NCBI RefSeq assembly: GCF_021568795.1
Contig: NZ_JAKGUE010000001.1
Location: 248,001 to 312,000 of the forward strand
Length of the DNA: 64,000 bases
From: Dethiosulfovibrio faecalis
GTDB lineage: Bacteria; Synergistota; Synergistia; Synergistales; Dethiosulfovibrionaceae
Reading direction: 5' to 3'
The notes below the pieces were generated by a model, which ran no database searches, was not told where the DNA came from, and saw only the letters and a program-made list of their open reading frames with translations. Positions 36,007-45,952 of the stretch are shown in pieces. The translations under genes were made by a program, and so were the position numbers. Each line of letters starts with the position of its first letter. Within the stretch, counting starts at the first letter, position 1.

Positions 36007-37328
36007 GCGAAAAAATAGAGATAGAGAGATACGACGAGATCGAGAGGCTTATGATGGACCTGTCCAGCCCTGGGATACATCCCGGGCTAGGCAGGGTCAT
36101 CCGTCTTTTAAACATCATGGGAAATCCTGAAAGGTCCTTTCCCGCCGTCCACGTGGTCGGCACCAACGGTAAGGGATCCACTTCCGCCATGATAGAGGCG
36201 GCCTTACGAAGCTCGGGATATTCTACAGCTCTCTACACCAGTCCCCATCTTCTGCATTTCGGCGAGAGATTAACCCTAAATGGCGAATGCGTGTCTCCGG
36301 AAGACTGGAGGAGATCGATCCTTCGGATATTCGAATGTGTCGATGAAGACCCCTCGCTAAAAGAGGACAGGCCTACCTACTTTGAGATCATGACGGTATG
36401 CGCCTTGGCTTTGATCTCCGATAGATCTCCCGACATAGCGGTGATAGAGGCTGGCATGGGAGGCCGTCTGGATGCCACCAACGTGTTAGGCGACGTCAGG
36501 TTGTCGGTGGTCACGCCTATCGCATTGGATCACAGCGATTTTCTCGGAGATACTGTGGAGGCGGTGGCGGAGGAAAAATTCGCAGTCGTAAGAGATGGAG
36601 GACGAGCCGTCTTCGCCGGAGACGGAGGAGGAAAGCTCTCTCGACGTTTCAGGGAGATATGCGACAGTCGAGGCTGCATCGACGTTGTGGCGGATGAGAC
36701 GATAGATATAGATCTGGACAATTTATCCCTGTCCCTTTCAGGTACGACGGTATCTCTTAAAAGAGAGGGCGAGACCGTCGATCTCGGCCTCTCTTTATTG
36801 GGTAGATACCAGGTAGACAACGCACGTCTGGCCTATCTGGCCTGCGATATCCTCAGGGAAGATTTTCCTCGCATAAATAAGACGGATCTCCTGAGAGGTT
36901 TCTCCATCACCAAATGGCCCGGGCGCTTGGAGGTATTGAGAAAAGAGCCTCCTCTGCTTCTGGACGGGGCTCATAACCCCCACGGGATGTCGGCTTTAGT
37001 AGCCTCTTTGGGCGATCTGGTCGGATCTCGAAGCCTCGGAGTCGTCTATACGTCCATGTCCGACAAAGACTACACCGCCGTGTTGGGCATACTGTCCGGC
37101 AGAATGTCCTGCCGGCTGTACTGTACCGAGATCCCCGACAACGAGAGGTGTGCCGAAGCCGAAAAACTGGTCCAAGCTGCGAAGGACATGAGATGGACGG
37201 CCCCTCCGGTCGCCGTAACCGATCCATCGGAAGCCCTGGATCTTGCCTCCGAGGAGTGCGATATCGTCCTCGGCTGCGGGAGTCTCTATCTATTGTCCTG
37301 GATATACAGGAACTACGTAAAGCCATGA
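36003..37328 (+). CDS. folC: Folylpolyglutamate / dihydrofolate synthase
   Basis: Mur-ligase-family enzyme adding glutamate to folates. It is 441 residues. The P-loop VVGTNGKGSTSAMIEA is near residue 50, followed by YTSPHLLHFGERL, AVIEAGMGGRLDATNV, and the C-terminal LLDGAHNPHGMSAL. The length is usual. The valS-folC overlap (ATGA) is a common arrangement. Whether it also has dihydrofolate synthase activity cannot be told from sequence. Confidence 0.95.
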   Translation: MSEKIEIERYDEIERLMMDLSSPGIHPGLGRVIRLLNIMGNPERSFPAVHVVGTNGKGSTSAMIEAALRSSGYSTALYTSPHLLHFGERLTLNGECVSPEDWRRSILRIFECVDEDPSLKEDRPTYFEIMTVCALALISDRSPDIAVIEAGMGGRLDATNVLGDVRLSVVTPIALDHSDFLGDTVEAVAEEKFAVVRDGGRAVFAGDGGGKLSRRFREICDSRGCIDVVADETIDIDLDNLSLSLSGTTVSLKREGETVDLGLSLLGRYQVDNARLAYLACDILREDFPRINKTDLLRGFSITKWPGRLEVLRKEPPLLLDGAHNPHGMSALVASLGDLVGSRSLGVVYTSMSDKDYTAVLGILSGRMSCRLYCTEIPDNERCAEAEKLVQAAKDMRWTAPPVAVTDPSEALDLASEECDIVLGCGSLYLLSWIYRNYVKP

Positions 37329-38059
37329 TCCCTTCTTTTCTCATATCGACCGGAACAAATGGAGATGTGCTCGAGTTTTTGGAGGGGGACTCCGTTCGTG
37401 GCGCTATGACGTTGCGTTCTTTTGATCGTCGTCCTCAGGACGACGTGATAAAGTCTCTGTCAACCTTGGGAACCGTGATCTCCCCTAGACAGGTGCATGG
37501 CGTCGATATAGTTACCGATCGGGACGACATCGCCTCCCGCGCCTTCGGGGACGGAGTCATTCTGACGTCCGGAGGATACATAGGGACGATTCAGGTAGCG
37601 GATTGTTACCCCGTACTGCTCTCGGGAAGCTCTCCCGCACCTTGGCGCCTTCTTCTCCATTCGGGATTCAAGGGAACCGTTGACAATATAGTCCTTGCCG
37701 GATGGCGCAGACTGCTGGAGATGATGGACGTGGATGTCGGGCTGTCTCGTGCCTGGATAGGTCCGGGAATAGGTCCTTGCTGTTATAGCCGAAGAATCGA
37801 CGATCCCTGGACCGATAAAGCGATGTGTTTGCTTAAAAGTGACTTTTGGAGACAAGACGGCGACTCCGTATGGTTCGACATGGCTTTCGCTATAAGAAGT
37901 CAGATCGAAGGATTGGGTATTGACCCTAAGAACATCGCCGTCCATGGGGAATGTACTTTATGCAACTCTTTCCGATATCTATCCTATCGAAGCGGGGATA
38001 AAGAGAGCCGAATGGTATTTTTTTCATCCATAGATGCCACTTTCGACGCTTATCTGTGA
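37325..38059 (+). CDS. pgeF: YfiH family peptidoglycan editing factor / purine nucleoside phosphorylase
   Basis: YfiH/LACC1-family protein, 244 residues; members have been described as polyphenol oxidases, purine nucleoside phosphorylases, and as a factor that corrects L-Ser misincorporation in peptidoglycan precursors. The metal-site motifs are visible: QVHGVDIV, QVADCYPVLL, HSGFKGTV and IGPGIGPCCY, with the Cys and His expected of the zinc site. It starts at the ATG overlapping the folC stop (ATGA); a longer in-frame reading from 37148 lies inside folC and has no similarity. Confidence 0.92.
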   Translation: MIPSFLISTGTNGDVLEFLEGDSVRGAMTLRSFDRRPQDDVIKSLSTLGTVISPRQVHGVDIVTDRDDIASRAFGDGVILTSGGYIGTIQVADCYPVLLSGSSPAPWRLLLHSGFKGTVDNIVLAGWRRLLEMMDVDVGLSRAWIGPGIGPCCYSRRIDDPWTDKAMCLLKSDFWRQDGDSVWFDMAFAIRSQIEGLGIDPKNIAVHGECTLCNSFRYLSYRSGDKESRMVFFSSIDATFDAYL

Positions 38060-38106
38060 TACTGTAGACGGAAACAATAGAACCAGGCCGATTGGAGTGA
38101 GTACTG

Positions 38107-39078
38107 GTGGAATTGAAGAGAATGGGCGTCGTTGGAGTAGGCCATCTTGGGCAGCACCACGCCCGAATTTACACCGAGATATTGGGAGCTCAGCTTGTCG
38201 GGGTGATGGATGAAAATTCCGAAAGGGTTTCCTCTATAGGTCAACATCTCGGGGTTCCGTATTACGACGATATAGATGAGTTTCTCGATTCGACACGTCC
38301 TGACGGTCTCAGCGTGGTGGTCCCTACGGTGAACCACTTCGAGGTCGCTAAAAAAGCTCTCCTTAGAGGAATCAACGTATTGATAGAGAAACCGGTTACC
38401 ACGACCGTTGACGAGGCGGAACAACTTTTGACAATGGCGGCGGAAAAAGACCTGGTACTTCAGGTCGGACATATAGAGAGATTTAACAGTGCCATACAGT
38501 ACGTGTCAAAGATATCTCACAAGCCCATGTTTCTTCAGTCCAGACGACTCGGTCCTTTCTCGTCCAGGATCAGCGACGTAGGGGTAGTTTTGGATCTTAT
38601 GATTCACGATATAGACATAGTCCTCTCTCTGGTTAATTCGACCATAGTGAATATCTCCGCTACCGGTAGAAAAATTCGTTCCGACTACGAGGATATAGCC
38701 TCCGCTCAACTTTCCTTCGAAAACGGGTCGATGGCCCATATTCTCGTGAGTAGAGTCTCGGAGAGGCGGCTTCGTCAGATGGAGATAATGGAACCGGAGA
38801 GGTACCTCTCCATAAACTACGAGACTCAGGACGTATCCATACATCGTTGCGTCAATCAAAGCGGTACCGGATTAGTTGAGGTCATAGAGCACCCCATATT
38901 TCCCAAGAGCGAGCCTCTGAAGTTGGAACTGCAGCATTTTGTAAGCTGCGTCAGAGACGGCAAGCAGCCATTGGTGGGCATTTCAGATGGCAAGAGAGCT
39001 CTGGAGATAGCTGTGGAGGTATTGAAACAGATACATCGAAATAACTCACTGTCGGATCATGCGGAAGAGGCTGTATAG
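38107..39078 (+). CDS. Gfo/Idh/MocA family oxidoreductase
   Basis: NAD(P)-dependent dehydrogenase, 323 residues. The N-terminal Rossmann fold has GVVGVGHLGQHHARIY; the family EKP motif occurs as VLIEKPVTTTVDEA, and the catalytic-domain start is LQVGHIERFNSA. The substrate cannot be read from sequence; some relatives act on UDP-sugars in surface polysaccharide synthesis. It starts at a GTG with GGAGTGA upstream and is followed by a strong terminator, so it ends its transcription unit. Confidence 0.88.
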   Translation: MELKRMGVVGVGHLGQHHARIYTEILGAQLVGVMDENSERVSSIGQHLGVPYYDDIDEFLDSTRPDGLSVVVPTVNHFEVAKKALLRGINVLIEKPVTTTVDEAEQLLTMAAEKDLVLQVGHIERFNSAIQYVSKISHKPMFLQSRRLGPFSSRISDVGVVLDLMIHDIDIVLSLVNSTIVNISATGRKIRSDYEDIASAQLSFENGSMAHILVSRVSERRLRQMEIMEPERYLSINYETQDVSIHRCVNQSGTGLVEVIEHPIFPKSEPLKLELQHFVSCVRDGKQPLVGISDGKRALEIAVEVLKQIHRNNSLSDHAEEAV

Positions 39079-39113
39079 CCCTATTCTATGACCCCAAGTA
39101 GTGTAAAATGAAG

Positions 39114-39141
39114 GGAAGAGGCTTGCCTCTTCCTTTTTTTT
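39114..39141 (+). terminator. Intrinsic terminator after the oxidoreductase gene
   Basis: GGAAGAGG (39114-39121) and CCTCTTCC (39126-39133) around CTTG, followed by a run of eight T (39134-39141). Confidence 0.87.
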
Positions 39142-39176
39142 ATATCGGTTTCAATAACTGTAGGGGAGGGTTCCGA

Positions 39177-39425
39177 ATGAGTATTTTTACGTCCATACCG
39201 GCGGTAAACCTTCAGGCGTTGTTGGCCTTGGGATGTTTCGGCCTGTGTCTGTTTTTCGCAAGGGTAGTGAGGAGAATATCAGAGGGAACGATACCGGGAG
39301 GAGCGGGGTCTATCCTTTATCTTAGAGTTTTAATAGGTTTTCTCTTTGCCGCTTCTATCGCTCTCGGACTGGCCTCTTTCGCCGGTATCGACATCCTTAA
39401 GGGAGGAATCTTCTTTCATGGTTAA
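39177..39425 (+). CDS. Small two-helix membrane protein of unknown function
   Basis: I do not recognise this 82-residue protein. It has two hydrophobic segments, about residues 12-29 and 47-68, joined by a short basic loop (RVVRRISEG), so both ends are probably on the same side of the membrane. The ATG at 39177 follows GGGGAGGG; the frame is open upstream through the terminator but that part is not expected to be translated. It overlaps the next gene by eight bases, so the two are probably translationally coupled and work together. Confidence 0.75.
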   Translation: MSIFTSIPAVNLQALLALGCFGLCLFFARVVRRISEGTIPGGAGSILYLRVLIGFLFAASIALGLASFAGIDILKGGIFFHG

Positions 39426-41250
39426 AAAGATCTGTGTGTTGGTTGTTATGTTGATTTTCGTGTCGGTGGGGTCCTTGAAAGCTCAGGAGCCGATTCAACC
39501 GGTTAAGGGAGACAGAATGATCTCCGAGCGGTTTTTTACCGATTCTTACAGAAAATTGATCCAAAGGAAGTATTGGAGCTCTCTAGAGAGCATCGACGAC
39601 AGTCTCAAAGCGGACCCGTATAACGTGGATTGCTATCTGTTAAGAGCCATAGTGGAGAGGGCTATGGGACTATCGGAAAGGGCTCTGGGAGATTTGAATT
39701 CCTACCTAGAGGTTCGACCTAGAGACGCTACCGCAAAGGGCTTTTTCAAGGGATTCTCTGAGAATGACGGTGACCCCTTTAGAAGAATTCCGGTTAAGTA
39801 TCAGGGGTATTCGCAATCGTTGAAGACGTTTTTCAAGTTATCTCCTCAGGTTACGACCGGTACCTTGGGGTTGGCTGGTATCGGCTTTTTCGGGGATAGT
39901 CTGGCCGTATGCGATCGTCTTTCCGACAGAGTTCGGTTTTTTTCCTCTATGGAAAGCAGTGAGCTGTCTTTTAACTCCCCCGTCGCTTTGGTACCTCTGA
40001 GTTTGAATCGTTTCGTTATGGCGTCGGAAAAGGGAACAGTCGTTGAGTACGAGAAGGACGAAGGTCTTTTTAACGTAGTCAGAAGCGGAGATCTTGAAGA
40101 ATCCCTAGAAAGCGTCGCGTTTTTGTCGGATACCAAAATGGTAGCCGCTCTTCCAGACGCCAGAAAAGTGGTGCTCTACGACTATCCATCCCTGAACCGA
40201 ATATCCGAATGGTCTCCTCCCAAAGGAGGCCTTTTCGAGCCTCGAGGCTTGGCCGTAAGGGGGTCTTCGATAGCGGTATCCGACAGGAGCGGCGACAAGA
40301 TCTTTATCTTCTCATGGAATGATCAAAGCTACGTTGAACTGGCTAAAGAGGCTCCCCGTTCTCTTATATGGGGGGTAGGAGGCGATCTGCTCTCCCTTTC
40401 CGACGATGGGACTATGACGGTCTTCTCTCCCGAAGAGGACGGGAGCTGGCATATCTCCGACGAAATAGAGATAGAAGAAGGCTTTTCCATGACAAGGATG
40501 AAAGACCAAGTCTATATAGTCAGAGCCGATGGAAGGGCGATAACCGCTTTGCTTCCAGTTCCGTCAGTTAAGAATGGCGTAACGAGAGACATGATACTCT
40601 ACGAGCCTCTTCTCGAGGGGATAAACGAGGACCAAGGTACGGCGATATCGGTGAGGATGTCCATAAACGGTCCTCTGATAAGTTACACAAAAGACCAGAG
40701 CGGGGTTCTGTCGACGGTATGGCAGGATACCATGAAGCCCGGCCGAATCCTCTCGATTCAAGATGAAGTAGGCTCCGAAGCCATTCTGGTCTCCGGTAAA
40801 AACCTGCGTAGAACAAGCGATTCCAGGGCATTGGTGATATCCCAAGAGGACGATTCTCTGGAAAGAGGGCTCAGGATGATCTGGGAGGAAGGCCTTCCCG
40901 TATCTCAACTTATACTCGACTCATCTATAGATCTGAGTAAAGAACAAATTTCTCGAATTTTGAGGTTTTGTCTTATGAACGGTGTTTCAATCTCAGCTTG
41001 GAGCACGAAAATACCTTCAGATAATTTGATATTGGCGGTTGAAAACACCGGAGGAACGGTTTACTATTCCAACAGTCTGTCGAAAGAAAATATTTTTCCT
41101 TTAAAAACGAACAGTTTCTTTATCAAGATTTTTTATCCGGATACTGTATATTCTTCGGGGTATCCCAGCAAAAACATGTTATCAACCATCGCAGATTTTG
41201 GTATGATCTCTTATCGAGGTTGGCTTCCGGTTTGGCCGGACCTTTTATAG
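39418..41250 (+). CDS. Secreted protein with TPR and beta-propeller-like regions, unknown function
   Basis: A 610-residue exported protein with a signal peptide (residues 1-22, ending SLKAQ) and no lipobox cysteine. Residues about 45-115 look like two TPR helices (YWSSLESIDDSLKADPYN, then RALGDLNSYLEVRPRD). Residues about 150-420 contain repeated blade-like segments with NHL/WD flavour (LAVCDRLSDRVRFF, FEPRGLAVRGSSIAVSDRSG). The last 150 residues have alternating strands and helices that could form a VWA-like alpha/beta fold. The overlap with the small membrane protein suggests a complex. Function is unknown; domain limits are estimates by eye. Confidence 0.75.
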   Translation: MVKKICVLVVMLIFVSVGSLKAQEPIQPVKGDRMISERFFTDSYRKLIQRKYWSSLESIDDSLKADPYNVDCYLLRAIVERAMGLSERALGDLNSYLEVRPRDATAKGFFKGFSENDGDPFRRIPVKYQGYSQSLKTFFKLSPQVTTGTLGLAGIGFFGDSLAVCDRLSDRVRFFSSMESSELSFNSPVALVPLSLNRFVMASEKGTVVEYEKDEGLFNVVRSGDLEESLESVAFLSDTKMVAALPDARKVVLYDYPSLNRISEWSPPKGGLFEPRGLAVRGSSIAVSDRSGDKIFIFSWNDQSYVELAKEAPRSLIWGVGGDLLSLSDDGTMTVFSPEEDGSWHISDEIEIEEGFSMTRMKDQVYIVRADGRAITALLPVPSVKNGVTRDMILYEPLLEGINEDQGTAISVRMSINGPLISYTKDQSGVLSTVWQDTMKPGRILSIQDEVGSEAILVSGKNLRRTSDSRALVISQEDDSLERGLRMIWEEGLPVSQLILDSSIDLSKEQISRILRFCLMNGVSISAWSTKIPSDNLILAVENTGGTVYYSNSLSKENIFPLKTNSFFIKIFYPDTVYSSGYPSKNMLSTIADFGMISYRGWLPVWPDLL

Positions 41251-41280
41251 GCTATAAGCGTACACTAAGGGGGAAAGAGC

Positions 41281-42963
41281 GTGTTTGACAAAAAGATTTT
41301 GGAAGAAGTCCGTAGGTTGAAGGAAAGCTACGACGCTTCGGTGGAGAAGACCATCGTCAAGCGTCCGGAGCGAAGGAAGAGTTTTACCACCGGTGGTGGT
41401 ATACCGTTGAAGCGTCTGTATACACCTCTTGACATCGAGGGGGTCGATTACGAGAGGGATCTGGGCGTTCCGGGATCATATCCCTATACCAGAGGAGTCC
41501 AGTCTACCCAGTACAGAGGCCGTTTCTGGACAATGAGGCAATACGCTGGGTTCGCCACCGCCGAGGATTCCAACCGTCGTTACCGTATGCTCATGGATCA
41601 GGGAACGATGGGGCTTTCCGTCGCCTTTGACCTTCCTACCCAGATAGGTTACGATTCGGATCATCCCATGGCAGCCGGCGAGGTCGGCAAGGTTGGAGTC
41701 GCCATAGACAGTCTTGCGGATATGGAGATCCTGTTCAACCAGATCCCGTTGGACAAGGTCTCCACCTCCATGACGATCAACGCTCCTTCTTCCGTCCTCT
41801 TGGCGATGTATATAGGGGTTGCCGAAAAACAGGGTATCTCGATGGATCAGCTTTCCGGCACGATCCAGAACGACATCCTCAAGGAGTATATTGCCAGGGG
41901 AACCTATATATTTCCGCCTAAACCTTCTATGAGGTTGATAACGAATATCTTCGATTTCTGCAGCAGGAACGTACCGAAGTGGAACACCATATCCATCTCG
42001 GGCTATCATATCCGCGAAGCTGGAAGCACCGCCATTCAGGAGGTAGCCTTCACCCTTGCCGATGGCATCGCTTACGTGGAAGCCGCTATAAAAGCGGGGT
42101 TGGACCCCAACGTTTTCGGTAAGCGTCTCTCCTTCTTTTTCAACGCTCACAACGATTTTATCGAGGAGATCTCCAAGTTCCGGGCCGCCAGGAGACTTTG
42201 GGCCAAGATCCTCAAAGATCGTTTCGATGTCACCGATCCCAAGGCTCTCTCCCTTCGTTTCCATACCCAGACCGGTGGTTGTACCCTCACGGCTCAGCAG
42301 CCGGAAAACAACATCGCCAGGGTCACCATACAGGCCCTTGCCGCGGTATTGGGGGGGACGCAGTCTCTACACACCAACAGCATGGACGAGGCTCTTGCCC
42401 TTCCCACGGAGAAGAGCGTCCGAATTGCCCTCAAGACCCAGCAGATCATAGCTCATGAATCCGGAGTCTGTAACACGGTAGATCCCGTGGCAGGATCCTA
42501 TGCTGTAGAGAGCCTCACCAACGAGATCGAGGATCAGGCTATGGCCTATATCTCCAAAATAGACGAGATGGGCGGAATGATGAGTGCAATAGAGAAGGGG
42601 TACGTCCAGAAGCAGATTCAGGACGCCGCCTACGATTATCAGCTGTCCATCGAGGAGAACGACAGAATCGTCGTAGGGGTGAACAAGTTTACCGTCGAGG
42701 AGGAAAAAGGGAGTCTTCAGCTCTTAAAGGTCGACGAGTCGGTCGGTACCAATCAGGCCAAGAAGCTCAAGGAGCTTCGCGAGTCCAGAGATAACATAGC
42801 GGTGAATAACGCTCTCGACAAGATAAGAGAGACGGCCAAGGACGAGGGGGCAAACTTGATGCCCGCCATCCTGGACGCTGTTCGCTGCTACACCACCGAG
42901 GGCGAGATCTGCGGAATCCTTCGGGATGAGTTCGGAGAGTACAAGGAAAATATCGTCCTGTAG
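41281..42963 (+). CDS. Methylmalonyl-CoA mutase, catalytic (large) subunit
   Basis: Catalytic chain of a split, B12-dependent acyl-CoA mutase interconverting succinyl-CoA and methylmalonyl-CoA. The 560-residue protein is the barrel domain only; the B12-binding domain is the next gene. Family motifs include [25 protein letters not shown] (shown in part: [12 protein letters not shown]), [17 protein letters not shown], and [14 protein letters not shown]. The YTRG and TMRQYAG residues favour methylmalonyl-CoA mutase over isobutyryl- or ethylmalonyl-CoA mutases, but the substrate is still an inference, well backed by the decarboxylase genes downstream. GTG start with GGGGGAAAG upstream. Confidence 0.93.
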   Translation: MFDKKILEEVRRLKESYDASVEKTIVKRPERRKSFTTGGGIPLKRLYTPLDIEGVDYERDLGVPGSYPYTRGVQSTQYRGRFWTMRQYAGFATAEDSNRRYRMLMDQGTMGLSVAFDLPTQIGYDSDHPMAAGEVGKVGVAIDSLADMEILFNQIPLDKVSTSMTINAPSSVLLAMYIGVAEKQGISMDQLSGTIQNDILKEYIARGTYIFPPKPSMRLITNIFDFCSRNVPKWNTISISGYHIREAGSTAIQEVAFTLADGIAYVEAAIKAGLDPNVFGKRLSFFFNAHNDFIEEISKFRAARRLWAKILKDRFDVTDPKALSLRFHTQTGGCTLTAQQPENNIARVTIQALAAVLGGTQSLHTNSMDEALALPTEKSVRIALKTQQIIAHESGVCNTVDPVAGSYAVESLTNEIEDQAMAYISKIDEMGGMMSAIEKGYVQKQIQDAAYDYQLSIEENDRIVVGVNKFTVEEEKGSLQLLKVDESVGTNQAKKLKELRESRDNIAVNNALDKIRETAKDEGANLMPAILDAVRCYTTEGEICGILRDEFGEYKENIVL

Positions 42964-42992
42964 GACGTATCCATTTGGGGGGAGACTGTTCA

Positions 42993-43406
42993 ATGAGTGA
43001 TCGTAAAATTCGAGTTGTCGTAGCGAAACCCGGTCTCGACGGTCATGACCGCGGAGCCAAGGTAATAGCCAGAGCTCTCAGGGATGCCGGCATGGAGGTA
43101 ATCTACACCGGTCTTCGTCAGACCGTCGATCAGATCGTGGACACCGCGATCCAGGAGGACGTTGACGCAATCGGAATAAGCATACTCTCCGGAGCTCATC
43201 ACCATTATTTCAAGGCTATCATAGAGGGTCTTGCCGAAAAAGACGCAAAGGATATCATAGTCTTCGGAGGTGGTGTCATACCGGAAGCCGATATCCCTTC
43301 TTTGATGGAGATGGGAGCTGGCGCCATTTTCGGTCCCGGAACGCCTACGTCGACCTGTGCCACATGGTTGAAAGAGGCGGTCGCCAAGAAACGGGAAGCC
43401 GAGTAG
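42993..43406 (+). CDS. Methylmalonyl-CoA mutase, B12-binding subunit
   Basis: A 137-residue cobalamin-binding domain protein partnering the catalytic chain. It has the DxHxxG motif as [10 protein letters not shown] near residue 17, whose His coordinates cobalt, then [10 protein letters not shown] and the later [11 protein letters not shown]. The ATG at 42993 follows GGGGGGAGA; an in-frame ATG at 42975 overlaps that site. It lies 29 bases after the large-subunit stop, and meaB follows after four bases. Confidence 0.95.
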   Translation: MSDRKIRVVVAKPGLDGHDRGAKVIARALRDAGMEVIYTGLRQTVDQIVDTAIQEDVDAIGISILSGAHHHYFKAIIEGLAEKDAKDIIVFGGGVIPEADIPSLMEMGAGAIFGPGTPTSTCATWLKEAVAKKREAE

Positions 43407-43410
43407 ATCG

Positions 43411-44364
43411 ATGATAGAGAAAGCCCTGTCCGGAGACGTCAGGGCCATGGCCCGTCTCATCTCTGAGGTGGAGAACGAGACGGCTAGGTCCGAAAAGATC
43501 ATGAGAGAGATATATCCTCATACCGGGAAAGCCCATATAATCGGTGTGACCGGAAGCCCGGGATCGGGTAAGAGCTCGCTGGTCAACAGGATGATCGCAT
43601 CGTTCCGCGGGCAGGGAAAGACGGTTGGCATAATAGCGGTGGACCCCTCCAGTCCGTTCAGCGGAGGGGCCATCCTTGCGGACCGTATAAGGATGCAGGA
43701 GCATAGCGGAGATCCCGATGTGTACATTAGGAGTATGGGTAGCCGTGGTTCCCTAGGTGGACTAAGCAAATCCACCTACGAAGGTGCCCTCATTCTAGAC
43801 GCCTGCGGCAAGGATATCGTCATCGTGGAGACCGTGGGAGTCGGTCAGTCCGAGATAGATGTGGTTAAGATTGCCGATACCGTATGTCTGGTGTTGGTCC
43901 CCGGAATGGGCGACGATATGCAGATAATGAAGGCCGGAATAATGGAGATAGCCGACCTTTTCGTGATAAACAAATCCGATCGAGACGGTGCCGACAAGGT
44001 CGCCGCCGAGGTCCAGCTGATGCTGAAGATGTTCCACGATGGCACAGGATGGTATCAACCGGTTACCCTTACGTCCGCTGAAACCGGTAGCGGACTGGAG
44101 GAGCTCTCCGATACGATAGAGCGTCACCGTCGTTATCTCGAGACATCGGAGGAGGGAGAGCTTCGTTTAAAAAGACGACTTCAATGGGAGGTGGAGGAAA
44201 TTGTCCGTCGCCGTATCGCCAAGGCAACAGAGTCCGCCTGGGATCGGCGTCAGGAGGAGTCCGTGCTGGAAAGTCTCTATCAAAAGGAAACCGATCCCTA
44301 TCGGGTGGCTCAGGATGTGCTCGTGAGCGCTTTGGACGAGGTTCGATCCGGTCAATACGTTTAG
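43411..44364 (+). CDS. meaB: Methylmalonyl-CoA mutase-associated GTPase MeaB
   Basis: G-protein chaperone that gates B12 loading and protects the mutase. It is 317 residues, with P-loop GSPGSGKS at 48-55, DPSSPFSGGAILADRIRM, the switch region ETVGVGQSE, and NKSD for guanine specificity. The C-terminal helices form the dimer arm. Its position directly after the two mutase genes is the typical context. Confidence 0.95.
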   Translation: MIEKALSGDVRAMARLISEVENETARSEKIMREIYPHTGKAHIIGVTGSPGSGKSSLVNRMIASFRGQGKTVGIIAVDPSSPFSGGAILADRIRMQEHSGDPDVYIRSMGSRGSLGGLSKSTYEGALILDACGKDIVIVETVGVGQSEIDVVKIADTVCLVLVPGMGDDMQIMKAGIMEIADLFVINKSDRDGADKVAAEVQLMLKMFHDGTGWYQPVTLTSAETGSGLEELSDTIERHRRYLETSEEGELRLKRRLQWEVEEIVRRRIAKATESAWDRRQEESVLESLYQKETDPYRVAQDVLVSALDEVRSGQYV

Positions 44365-44376
44365 GAGGGAATGGGA

Positions 44377-45936
44377 ATGGCTATAAAGTCGATTGATGAG
44401 CTCTGTAACGGCCTTTTGGAAAAAAGAGAAAAGGTCAGTCTTGGAGGCGGCGAGAAGGCCGTAGCTAAGCAGAAAGAGAAAGGCAAGCTGACCGCGAGGG
44501 AGAGAATAGACCTTCTGCTCGACGATGGGTCTTTCGTCGAGATAGACGAATACGTGGAGCATCGTTGCCATAACTTCGGAATGGAGACCAAGAAATTCCC
44601 CGGAGACGGTGTCGTAACGGGATGGGGAACGGTTGAAGGACGGAAGGTTTACGTCTTCAGCCAGGATTTCACCGTCCTCGGAGGTTCTCTCGGGGAGATG
44701 CACGCAAAGAAGATCTGCAAGGTCATGGATCTGGCACTTCAGAACGGTGCCCCCGTAGTCGGGATCAACGATAGCGGCGGAGCGAGGATACAGGAGGCGG
44801 TGGATTCTCTCAACGGCTACGGAGAGATCTTCTACAAGAACACCCTCGCCAGCGGAGTCGTCCCCCAGATCTCCGTTATAGTCGGTCCTACTGCCGGTGG
44901 AGCCGTCTACAGCCCCGCTTTGACCGACTATATCTTCATGGTGGATAAAACCGGAATTATGCATATCACAGGTCCCGCGGTGATCAAGGCCGTTACCGGC
45001 GAGGAGGTCACCAGCGAAGAGCTCGGCGGAGCCAAGACCCATAACAGCAAGTCCGGCAACGCCCATTTCTTCGCCAACGACGAGGCCGAGTGTTTCAAGC
45101 AGGTCAGGGACGTTTTGGGCTTTTTGCCGAGCAATAACATGTGCGATGCTCCCATCAAGGAGACCTCGGACAGCCCCAACAGGATGGATATGGACCTAAG
45201 GAACGTGGTTCCCACCAATCCCAATAAAGCCTACGACGTCAGAGATGTCATCTCCAGGATCGTGGACGACGGACGTTTCGTCGAGGTGCAGCCGATGTGG
45301 GCCACTAACATGGTCATAGGTTACGGTTCTTTCGGCGGACAGCCTGTCGGTATAGTGGCGAATCAGGCCAACAAGATGGCTGGCTGTCTGGATATAGACA
45401 ACTCCGACAAGGCAAGCCGCTTTATCCGCCATTGCGACGCTTTCAACCTTCCGATCGTGACCCTCATCGACGTTCCCGGCTATCTTCCTGGGAAGAGCCA
45501 GGAGTGGGGCGGTATAATACGCCATGGAGCCAAGCTTCTCTATGCCTACAGCGAGGCGACCGTGCCTCTCGTGTCGGTGGTACTTCGTAAGGCCTATGGA
45601 GGAGCCTACCTGGGCATGTGTGCCAAGTCCCTGGGTGCCGACACCGTCTTGGCCTGGCCTCAGGCTCAGATAGCCGTCATGGGAGCCGAGGGAGCCGCTA
45701 ACATCATCTTCAGAAAAGAGATCTCCGGTGCCGAGGACCAGCAGGCCATGAGGCAGAAGAAGATCGACGAGTACGAGGAGGCCTTTGCCAACCCCTATCA
45801 GGCTGCTAGCAGGGGATTGGTCGATAAGGTCATACTTCCGGAGGAAACGCGACAGGAGGTCATCCTGGCCCTTCGCTCCAACGGAACGAAGCGACAGGCC
45901 CTTCCCCGAAAGAAACACGGCGTGATGCCTCACTAA
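44377..45936 (+). CDS. mmdA: Methylmalonyl-CoA decarboxylase alpha subunit (carboxyltransferase)
   Basis: Carboxyltransferase that moves the carboxyl group of (S)-methylmalonyl-CoA to biotin on the carrier subunit. It is 519 residues with the two crotonase-like halves of the acyl-CoA carboxylase beta family: GKLTARERIDLLLDDGSF near the start, GGSLGEMHAKKI, INDSGGARIQEAV, and in the second half DVPGYLPGKSQEWGGIIRHGAKLLYA (shown in part: DVPGYLPG) and KAYGGAYLGM. The same chain is used in propionyl-CoA carboxylase; the adjacent membrane beta and gamma subunits favour the Na+ decarboxylase. ATG 44377 is placed by AGGAGGGA. Confidence 0.94.
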   Translation: MAIKSIDELCNGLLEKREKVSLGGGEKAVAKQKEKGKLTARERIDLLLDDGSFVEIDEYVEHRCHNFGMETKKFPGDGVVTGWGTVEGRKVYVFSQDFTVLGGSLGEMHAKKICKVMDLALQNGAPVVGINDSGGARIQEAVDSLNGYGEIFYKNTLASGVVPQISVIVGPTAGGAVYSPALTDYIFMVDKTGIMHITGPAVIKAVTGEEVTSEELGGAKTHNSKSGNAHFFANDEAECFKQVRDVLGFLPSNNMCDAPIKETSDSPNRMDMDLRNVVPTNPNKAYDVRDVISRIVDDGRFVEVQPMWATNMVIGYGSFGGQPVGIVANQANKMAGCLDIDNSDKASRFIRHCDAFNLPIVTLIDVPGYLPGKSQEWGGIIRHGAKLLYAYSEATVPLVSVVLRKAYGGAYLGMCAKSLGADTVLAWPQAQIAVMGAEGAANIIFRKEISGAEDQQAMRQKKIDEYEEAFANPYQAASRGLVDKVILPEETRQEVILALRSNGTKRQALPRKKHGVMPH

Positions 45937-45952
45937 TCGAAGGTGACACAGC

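Noticed and set aside
37148..37324. Upstream extension of pgeF
   Set aside because: Lies inside folC in another frame; the ATGA junction start is far better supported.
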